Assembly: GCA_964623625.1 (NCBI GenBank)
Contig: CAZUUJ010000001.1
Coordinates: 79,841-143,840, forward strand
Origin: CAZLGM01 sp964623625
Lineage (GTDB): Bacteria; Desulfobacterota; Desulfobulbia; Desulfobulbales; Desulfocapsaceae
DNA: 64,000 nucleotides
Reading direction: 5' to 3'
Each line of letters begins with the position of its first letter. Within the stretch, counting starts at the first letter, position 1. The notes beneath the pieces were generated by a model. The model was given only the letters and a program-made list of their open reading frames with translations. It was not told the origin of the DNA and did not search any database. The position numbers were made by a program, and so were the translations under genes. Shown here one piece after another: positions 25,401 through 31,724 of the stretch.

Positions 25401-28282
25401 GAGATTACGACACCGATACACCGTCAAAAGACACCCACTACTACAATTCAAAGAACGAGAAAATCTACACCCGTCATCCTGACGGCTCCATAACGTATTA
25501 CAACAGCGACGGAAAAAAATGGTACACCGAAAAACCTGACGGCTCCGTTCTCTATTACGACCAAAACAACGAAGAATGGTATGGTGTTCATCAGGATGGC
25601 ACCGTCAACTACCCAAACACCATGGCTCGGCAGGATCAGCTGCCAACACCATTGACTACTAAACTTCAGGAAGAGTTTGAACCATCGGTTGCCAAGATCT
25701 TAAATGACAAAAAACAACCGGGCACCACACCGCCACCGGAGGACAAGTCTGATAGAATACTCCTGAAGAAACCAACATCCCCCTCCTCTCATGTCTTCCG
25801 GATGGACCAAGATGATATTGGCAAACAGATTCAAGACTCACTTCCTGTTGATCAGAATGTGAAGAAGCCGGACATCGGTGTGGCCGGAGTCCCCCAGATT
25901 AGTTACTTCTACTTCGATCCGACAGAGATCACCCTCGGTGACAAAACAAAGCTCTACTATAAATACATGAACGGCGGCAGCCGCCATGGCGATATCGAAG
26001 ATCCCGATGACCCGGGAAGAAGTCTGGTTAACTTCACAGGTAAACCGCAGGGTGAAGGTGTTCTTGAACTCACACCCAAAATAACCCAGAACTACCATAT
26101 GCTGGTCAGCGGCAGTACTGATGACCAAGGTAATGATTATAAGATGGCCCGTATTATTGTTCGCCAGCCCAAAGGAACATGGGATAACTTGAAGCCGTTG
26201 ATCAGCAAATTCTCGGCCTCACCTGCCTCGATCAAAAAAGGTGAGACCAGCCAGCTCGTGGTTGAATATACCCACATTTCCGATGCGGGCATCTATGACA
26301 AAGACACCGGTAATCGGATCACCACCCTGCCGGTGCCGAAAGCCGGTAAGATATATTCCTTCTCTGTTCCGGTTAAGCCGGAGAGGACCACCAACTATGA
26401 ACTGAGAGCGGAAAATCGCAACGGTAAGGTGAAAAAAACAACCGTTGTCAGTATGACAGCAGCCGGCCTGCCGCAAGAAGCCTTTCTTGGGAAAAATGTT
26501 CAAAGCGCTTCCACTACAAGGCAAATAGACGCCTCAATACTCCATCCTCAACAGCAGGTTGACGGTACCCAACAGGAAAAAACCAAACCGATCGGTCGGC
26601 TGAAGAATCAGGAGCTCGGCAGTTTACCATTCATAGGCGAACTACGTGATGGGGAAAATAGGATTAAAAATCTGGCCCAGAATCCGCCTTATATCGAGTC
26701 TTTCGGTATCGCTTCAGGCGGTTCCAAACTCAAAGAGCCGGTCACTGTTCAATTCTCATTGCGCAGAACCAATTTGGTAAAAAACATTTTGATAAAAGTG
26801 GTGGTGCCCAACCAATCCGCGCCGGGAACGTATCGCCAGCTTTATTCCAAAGCATTGGGTGTATCCAAATCGTTAAGCTACCCTATTCCGGGATCCGTTT
26901 TTTCCTCCTACGGCCATTACTTCTTTTCTCTGCACGTCTTATATTACGATCCTCAGAAAAAAAAGGACGATACCGAAACCGCTCAGAGTGACCTTGTCAT
27001 CAAACCCATGTATCCTGCCAAGATAACCGCATTTAGTGCCGTACCTGATAAAATAATCGAATGGGGTACTACAACATTTCACATTGAGGGAGAAAACATC
27101 AAAGAAGCCGATCTATTTGATGCAACCAATAATCAAAAAATACGGACTGTTCCGCTCAAGGTTACCGATCAGACCCTTATTCCACGGGGTTCCGGGATTG
27201 GCGGCAGCGACGGTTCCGGAGCGAAAACAGGCAAAAAACTGGCAACGGGTTCAACTGAGCTGAAACCTGTAAAAACCTTTAGTTATTATGTGGTGGCCAA
27301 ACGGTATGATGATCCCGGTAAAACAGTAAAAAGCAAAACCATTAAAGTTGAAGTCAAACCAAGGAAAATAGAAATCCGCGAATTTTCTGCCAAACCCAAC
27401 CCGGTTACAAAAGGAAACACCCCTATACTTACATATTACATCGCCAATGCAACAACGGCAACGATCTACAACTGCCTGACCGACCAAGTTCTTCAAACAA
27501 TCAACCTGGAAAAAAAGAACAAAGAAGAAACCCTCACTCCCAGTGGCGCCGGCTGGGGCAGCGGCGGGGGCAGATCAGGAGTAAAGACCGGCAACAAAAT
27601 TGCAACCAGTACCTGGTCTGTGTCTCCAGTACCGAAGGTTGCTACCAGATATTGTATTAAAGCCAGTCGAAAAGGAGCTATATCGAGAGTGCGCAGCAAG
27701 GAGGTGAAGATCAAGGGCGATTCCGAACCTCAAATCCATGAGTTTTATCAAAAGCCGGATGTTGTTCTTCCCCTAGTCGGGACTATGAACCTCCACTATG
27801 ATATTGAAGGCGCCTACCGGGCCATATTGAAATGCGGCGGTAAATCGGTGTCCATCCCACTTAAATATAAACCGAGTCTGAGGCTAAAAGGCTCCCACGC
27901 CTTCAAAAATATTGGTCAGCCGCAGAACTGCTTCATTCATGTCTACGGGTCGGGAAGCCAATACAAGTATGATATGATCCAGTTGAAGGTGCATAATGCG
28001 TCGCCGGCTGAAATTCACTACTTTAAGGGCGAAAAAGACTGGTGGAATAACAATGTTCACCTGAAATACAAGGTATCAGGGGCCAAAATCATTCAGATCA
28101 CAAGGGGAACCGCTCCTATCTACCAGCTTGAATACACAGGGTTTACCACAGCTGAAAAAACTTTTGTGGATAAACGAAACTCCCGCTTCCCTGTGACGTA
28201 TAGATTAAATGTCTGGTATTTGCCCGGAGCTAGCAAAGATGGCAAAATCCGTGAAACGGATCGGATTACAGTAAAAAAATAG
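22463..28282 (+). CDS. Giant secreted PKD/Ig-like repeat protein 2, paralogue of protein 1 (about 1939 aa)
   Basis: The start at 22463 matches the N-terminus of the upstream paralogue (MKVGIVFRAFF against MKVGMVFRAFF) and has AGGTGCAGG before it; the longer frame from 22424 is not supported. The order is signal peptide, three Cys-paired PKD-like domains (about 28-285) and the QWL module. A long Tyr/Trp-rich DGS-TYY repeat array follows (about 518-903) with a second short array (about 973-1053). The Ig pair (about 1136-1330) and C-terminal Ig-like modules (about 1523-1939) with Gly-rich KTGxKxA loops complete it. Compared with protein 1 the repeat array is about twice as long, while the central Ig region before the array is shorter. 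It lies 105 bases downstream of protein 1 in the same direction, a tandem duplication that has diverged mostly in the repeats. Confidence 0.85.
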   Translation: MKVGIVFRAFFVILFLSALTNNSLATAASLSASPSTTTPGTPVNFTYSNPGTSECLVWNFADGSGNITESISTIPHRRSHTFSEIGTFQVKVWDQACDYGGPPTASATVIVRESGPSGTAIRPPSKTRPIKGTFVVKPDKRPKVGTEVTFIPKGLKPRTCIKWDFGDKTKIKSTSSRVTHTYKNPGTYTATMYGGCGKKASAKTTLRVLDLDRKLRADKTRVNVGDKVNFTAKGFIGKPCILWKFNGKHVKRGGARESHTFSEPGSHVVKAYDKCKGSIRPESVQIRVTDRELLISKVDLLFNNNKQKADVKIGDPLSAKATFYHKGKGTVRFQWLLGNQVFGPVQSLRLHGLKRKRTISKLPLNLPTAKIGQYTLTLRLLKITPTTRIGSIDYSVEEQTRSLAQMPGTLIDFEIKPRDVLSGNTTLHYHLQNIKATLYHIRFNEKTFPGSLSCTFKYSQLKKYRTIKQFNSTSDKGTLPLKASGPGYIDCFYVEGANKRALWFLWMSHRLKTGGSGKNPDGSWLYDVSTPSMGGVMTNMLGATRVTYYYRGNNQPFVDIWEKGEMSMAASDRGSHDPNNVFKTLCRSDGSGITGYSDKKGGSIVSYPDGSKGVINKDGSEHWEYADGSKTIISKGGLTLTHYDKNGRVVYKLPYYFSSYYKNDDRYYSTGKDGGKTIYVTYKGKIYYKEKTVYPDGSVIYYDLDDKITGYSAENCAKTVGKGPTSKRHGNGSITYYNKGGLREYSTHPDGKKTYYTVNGDSSTKGNVAFTQDKDGKKQYRKSAGGSVKKHDGTDQPCGSKTYDPDGSETCWFMGMKVLTVHPDGSTTYYTPWTGKKSYTENKDKTRTYYKNGKIWYTQGNDQTKIYYRNGKKWYRENKDGSRTYYDRDEKEWYTIKQGGKQKNLPPDSKDTTSGKTGQTPEQGMSGLWNQGLPDPDEPENTLPKANLNQVSQQLLQGELPTGFRTHTTLRERGLIPESRDYDTDTPSKDTHYYNSKNEKIYTRHPDGSITYYNSDGKKWYTEKPDGSVLYYDQNNEEWYGVHQDGTVNYPNTMARQDQLPTPLTTKLQEEFEPSVAKILNDKKQPGTTPPPEDKSDRILLKKPTSPSSHVFRMDQDDIGKQIQDSLPVDQNVKKPDIGVAGVPQISYFYFDPTEITLGDKTKLYYKYMNGGSRHGDIEDPDDPGRSLVNFTGKPQGEGVLELTPKITQNYHMLVSGSTDDQGNDYKMARIIVRQPKGTWDNLKPLISKFSASPASIKKGETSQLVVEYTHISDAGIYDKDTGNRITTLPVPKAGKIYSFSVPVKPERTTNYELRAENRNGKVKKTTVVSMTAAGLPQEAFLGKNVQSASTTRQIDASILHPQQQVDGTQQEKTKPIGRLKNQELGSLPFIGELRDGENRIKNLAQNPPYIESFGIASGGSKLKEPVTVQFSLRRTNLVKNILIKVVVPNQSAPGTYRQLYSKALGVSKSLSYPIPGSVFSSYGHYFFSLHVLYYDPQKKKDDTETAQSDLVIKPMYPAKITAFSAVPDKIIEWGTTTFHIEGENIKEADLFDATNNQKIRTVPLKVTDQTLIPRGSGIGGSDGSGAKTGKKLATGSTELKPVKTFSYYVVAKRYDDPGKTVKSKTIKVEVKPRKIEIREFSAKPNPVTKGNTPILTYYIANATTATIYNCLTDQVLQTINLEKKNKEETLTPSGAGWGSGGGRSGVKTGNKIATSTWSVSPVPKVATRYCIKASRKGAISRVRSKEVKIKGDSEPQIHEFYQKPDVVLPLVGTMNLHYDIEGAYRAILKCGGKSVSIPLKYKPSLRLKGSHAFKNIGQPQNCFIHVYGSGSQYKYDMIQLKVHNASPAEIHYFKGEKDWWNNNVHLKYKVSGAKIIQITRGTAPIYQLEYTGFTTAEKTFVDKRNSRFPVTYRLNVWYLPGASKDGKIRETDRITVKK

Positions 28283-28310
28283 TCGGACAGAGATAGTGAA
28301 AATACATGAA

Positions 28311-28350
28311 ACAAACCGGAGAGCTTCCGGGAAAAAGCTCTCCAGTTTGT
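28311..28350. terminator. Long hairpin between convergent genes
   Basis: ACAAACCGGAGAGCTT pairs with AAGCTCTCCAGTTTGT with one internal mismatch. It lies 30 bases after the stop of giant protein 2 and before the 3' end of the convergent gene at 28607. There is no good T tract. The rest of the roughly 320-base gap shows nothing recognisable. Confidence 0.5.
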
Positions 28351-28606
28351 CAAATAGCAGCTCCTCAGGATTGTTGCAATCGTCTGCCCTTATCTTGCAG
28401 CCGCCCTACTGTTCTCCATATACTGGATTATTGCACCAGCCTATACCAGTTCGGACAGTTCCAGTAACCCATCAGCCATACACTCCAGGACTTGTTGGTT
28501 AATTGCTAGCAGTTCCTCAATGACCGAAACCAATGAAATGACGGGTAAAAGTGGATATGGCCCTTTATTCATTTCAAATTATCAGCCGAGCATCAGTAAT
28601 AAGCCT

Positions 28607-31054
28607 TTATTCTCTTTGCTCCGGGTTTTCACTATTATCACGAAACCTTTGAAAGGCGCTTTTATCGATATGAAATATATCACTCATAAAAATCAGAGAT
28701 GCCTGATCTACCTGCAGAACAATTCGGTAATCTCCTCTCAACAGATCTGACACACCGCCTAACCGTCCTTCACCTCCGAATGACGGCGGCCTTCCATCAG
28801 ATGATCCGGCACCTTCTTCGCTGAAATTATACGCCCCTCCAAGGGCTATTTGCCAGTTATAGAACCCCCTTGATGCCGGTACCTGTCTGACAATAGGCAG
28901 AGGGATTTCGTTTGATCCTATTCTGGCTATAGAAAGAGTAAGTGTAACTCTCTGCATTGGATTGCCAAGGCTGTCTGTTACAGGATTTCCATCAAAACCA
29001 GTCATTTGATTATGCAAATTACCAAGAGTTCTTTCAGGTAAAAGATTCCCTTGCCATCGTATTTCCATTGAATCTCCATTGTGCCAGTAAGTTCCTCCAG
29101 CTGGATTTGTAATCTCCAAATTTGGGGCAACCATTGAAAACTCTCTGCTCTCAGCAATGACTTCCCCCGTTCCGCGATTAACAGCAATAATCCTGTTAAA
29201 ATAATTAGTAGGCGCGTAAAACATTATCGTCCCTGAAGTTTCATCAGCTCTCCCTGTTCCAATATCAAGTCTTGAGTTGCCACGTTGAAGGTAAAAATCG
29301 ATTTCAGCATGATGCAAAGTATTGCGATGCCATCTGATTTCATATGCTTTTAACCAGAATAGTGTGTGTACTTCACTTCCTGCACCTGCTTCAAATGGCC
29401 CTTCAAGAGTCACAGAACCTAACATATTTACAGGCTCGTGCTCTTGGAGGGACAAAGAGTGCGGGGGTAAAATAGTAAAATATCCTGTTTCGGTATAGTT
29501 CCGCGTATTATTTGAATTCGTAACTCTCACCTTGTACAGGTCTCCCGGGGTGAATCTATCGTCTAAATTGATAGTGTGCCTGAATGGAGTAGCTGGGTCA
29601 GATTCAGCATAATAGACAGGTTCATCGTCACTATTATAAAAGAGTGATATATAAAACCGCCGGATATCTGGAGACGTCGAATAGAATTCAACGACCAGCT
29701 GGTCGGATAATTTCACATATGAGCTGCCTGTCTCTGGTGTTGTAATGGTGATCATGGGCCAGTCATCGGTGATACCTATACGAAAAAGTCCACTTTGTGA
29801 AGATACTGGAATTGCAAAACCTGCCGGACTAGTGATCTGTGTGGATACTCTGACATTATAGTCACCTACATCCAGACAAGAGGGTATTAATCTTTCCGTA
29901 CATTGTTTAACTGTCCATCCTTCAGACAGGTCAGCATCAGGTGATTCAACAAAATCCAGGCACCTCGATTCAAGGGAATATACAGAAGATCCAGCATCGT
30001 TAAGGAGTTCAATGTCCCATACATTGTTTACACCATCTCCATCATCTATATACAACCAACGGACTGTTCCACCGCCACAGGTGTCCTCCCAGTGATCACC
30101 TGCTGTCGGTGCAAGTAGATGAACACTTCTTGCCTGTTTCGTTACAAGCTCTCCGGGATCAAACGGTTTATGTTTTTCCAGAGGCTTTGCCTGAACCCTT
30201 AGATCCCGTAAGCTGTCAGGTTTTTGGAACTGTTTCCCATGCTTGTTCGGTTCATGTACGGTTTGAGTTCTCCGAGGTTGAGAACCGGCACATATCTTCT
30301 CTGCCTCATCCTTTGAAAGGTGATAGCCCCCAACACCTAGCCTTCTACACTCTTTCCTTGACAACTGGAGAATTCGACCATTTTTTTTACAGCACCAGCC
30401 ACAATTGTCTCTGGCATCGGTTAGGCTGTCATGCTCCCTGCCACCTGCCTTCTTGCACTGGTTCGGATACATTTGGCGGGCTGAGCCTTCCAGACAACAG
30501 AATATCTTCTTTATCCCGCAATACTTTTGAGCCGCATCCCGTGATGAATAGTGGGTGCCTCCTTTTTTGCCGCACTCCTTTTCAGACAGCCTGGAAATTC
30601 TTCCCCTGTAGCAGCAATGAACTGTTTTAACCTTGCATTTGTCGGCATCTGTCAAAAAAGCTCCCTTCCCGCCTTTGCGGCTTTCACACAGCTTCTTTTC
30701 TTTTTCACTGCTTACAGGTGATGTTTTTCCGTCCTTGCAACAGACACCACAATACTTTTTCACTTGGGAACGATCTTTCAAGTAGGTCGATTTATTCCTT
30801 TCCAGATCTTTGACGCTCATTGTTTTTGATTTGACCTTGCCCCGCACACAAGAGTAGGCGCGAATTTTTTCGCTGCCGGTCAATTTATTTTTTGTCGATT
30901 TTCCGGATGAATGTTGTGAAGAGGATGATTGGGAATCCGGATGCTGCTGAACCGGGCTCATTGGTTTTCGAAAACCAAATGATGGCGAGTTGGTGGAACC
31001 GATAATCAAAGTAAGTATCGATATAACAATTAAACTGCTTTTAAAGCGATACAT
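28607..31054 (-). CDS. Secreted protein with five four-Cys repeats and Kre9/Knh1-like Ig modules (815 aa)
   Basis: The ATG ending at 31054 follows GAGGAGGATTGGGC; a TTG two codons upstream is less likely. After a signal peptide (about 1-27) and a Ser/Lys-rich linker there are five Cys-rich repeats (about 69-255). Their pattern is CC..G.......C...GG.......A...C (for example CCKKNGRILQLSRKEC). From about residue 300 there are beta-sandwich modules. One starts APTAGDHWEDTCGGGTVRW and recurs in the 934-residue neighbour. The C-terminal module begins NPAGGTYWHNGDSMEIRW, like Ser-Thr-rich/Kre9-type Ig domains. No enzymatic motif is seen. It is the last gene of the protease-headed minus-strand cluster. 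Disulfide-rich repeats imply folding in the periplasm or outside the cell. Confidence 0.78.
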   Translation of the reverse strand: MYRFKSSLIVISILTLIIGSTNSPSFGFRKPMSPVQQHPDSQSSSSQHSSGKSTKNKLTGSEKIRAYSCVRGKVKSKTMSVKDLERNKSTYLKDRSQVKKYCGVCCKDGKTSPVSSEKEKKLCESRKGGKGAFLTDADKCKVKTVHCCYRGRISRLSEKECGKKGGTHYSSRDAAQKYCGIKKIFCCLEGSARQMYPNQCKKAGGREHDSLTDARDNCGWCCKKNGRILQLSRKECRRLGVGGYHLSKDEAEKICAGSQPRRTQTVHEPNKHGKQFQKPDSLRDLRVQAKPLEKHKPFDPGELVTKQARSVHLLAPTAGDHWEDTCGGGTVRWLYIDDGDGVNNVWDIELLNDAGSSVYSLESRCLDFVESPDADLSEGWTVKQCTERLIPSCLDVGDYNVRVSTQITSPAGFAIPVSSQSGLFRIGITDDWPMITITTPETGSSYVKLSDQLVVEFYSTSPDIRRFYISLFYNSDDEPVYYAESDPATPFRHTINLDDRFTPGDLYKVRVTNSNNTRNYTETGYFTILPPHSLSLQEHEPVNMLGSVTLEGPFEAGAGSEVHTLFWLKAYEIRWHRNTLHHAEIDFYLQRGNSRLDIGTGRADETSGTIMFYAPTNYFNRIIAVNRGTGEVIAESREFSMVAPNLEITNPAGGTYWHNGDSMEIRWQGNLLPERTLGNLHNQMTGFDGNPVTDSLGNPMQRVTLTLSIARIGSNEIPLPIVRQVPASRGFYNWQIALGGAYNFSEEGAGSSDGRPPSFGGEGRLGGVSDLLRGDYRIVLQVDQASLIFMSDIFHIDKSAFQRFRDNSENPEQRE

Positions 31055-31188
31055 GCCCAATCCTCCTCAAGAAAGTATGGTCTGCTTTCTCTATCTGTAT
31101 TTATATTTTCTCATGTAGAATATTGTTTTCATATAACATTTCAGTCTCTTTTTCTTTTTAAAAGTTCATAACAAACAGAAATCAGACA

Positions 31189-31311
31189 CTAGAACGGGCT
31201 TCCGTAATCCACCGGTTCGGTACTAAGCAGAACCATGACCACTTCTCGTTTGAACTGTTCAGCCCTTATTTCCCTTACACTGTAATCGGCATAACAGAAA
31301 ATTTTATTCTC
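31189..31311 (-). pseudogene. Possible remnant of a small gene lacking a start codon
   Basis: On the minus strand a 40-codon frame (FCYADYSVREIRAEQFKREV, ending TEPVDYGSPF) is preceded by AGGAG and six bases later an ATT where a start codon would be expected. It lies between the broken mini-gene and the 815-residue gene. The peptide looks real but there is no canonical start, and no family is recognised. The remaining bases of this gap (31061-31188 and 31530-31724) show no further features. Confidence 0.25.
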
Positions 31312-31325
31312 CTATGGGATTGAGA

Positions 31326-31529
31326 TTACTGCCGAGGCGCACATTTCTGCAAGGCAACCAATTTGTGTTCAGGAAAAATTCCGTCGCATTTGGATTAATA
31401 GCTTGAAAAGATCTTGCCGTTCTCGCAGCAGTAGCCTTTCTTGTCTATGGAAAATGAGGGTGATGAGAAGCCGATTATCAAGACGATGATAATCGGTATG
31501 GTGGTAAAAACAGTTTTGATATATTTCAT
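31326..31529 (-). pseudogene. Mini-gene: signal peptide plus one four-Cys repeat, interrupted by an in-frame TAA
   Basis: An ATG ending at 31529, with the strong site GAGGAGAAA, starts a signal peptide (MKYIKTVFTTIPIIIV, then GFSSPSFS). This leads into the first half of the four-Cys repeat (KGYCCENGKIFSSY). A TAA at 31395-31397 stops it at 44 residues. The same frame continues without change of phase into the second half of the repeat (SKCDGIFPEHKLVALQKC) and ends at a TAA at 31326-31328. Together the halves make one complete repeat as in the three big neighbours, so the TAA looks like a recent nonsense mutation or a site of stop readthrough. UAA does not code for selenocysteine or pyrrolysine. 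The gene lies between the 934- and 815-residue protein genes. Confidence 0.7.
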
Positions 31530-31724
31530 GACTTTTCTCCTCAGATTAGGTTGATGCTAGTTAAGTCAGACTCTTTCTCCTTTATTTTTAATTGGTGAAA
31601 AATGTTTAATGTGAAACTGAATATGCAAGGTTAAAGATTGATCTACTGTTGCTGTCACGCTGGCCTGGATGCAGGAAACTCATCCTGTGCCTTAAGAGTC
31701 AATTACTCTGATATTTTTCACAAC

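Noticed and set aside
18640..25620. Tandem repeats considered as a CRISPR array
   Set aside because: The periodicity is at the protein level, in frame and with variable codons; there are no identical direct repeats with unique spacers.
31395..31397. In-frame stop considered as selenocysteine or pyrrolysine codon
   Set aside because: The codon is TAA, not TGA or TAG, and the equivalent positions in the other repeats are ordinary residues.
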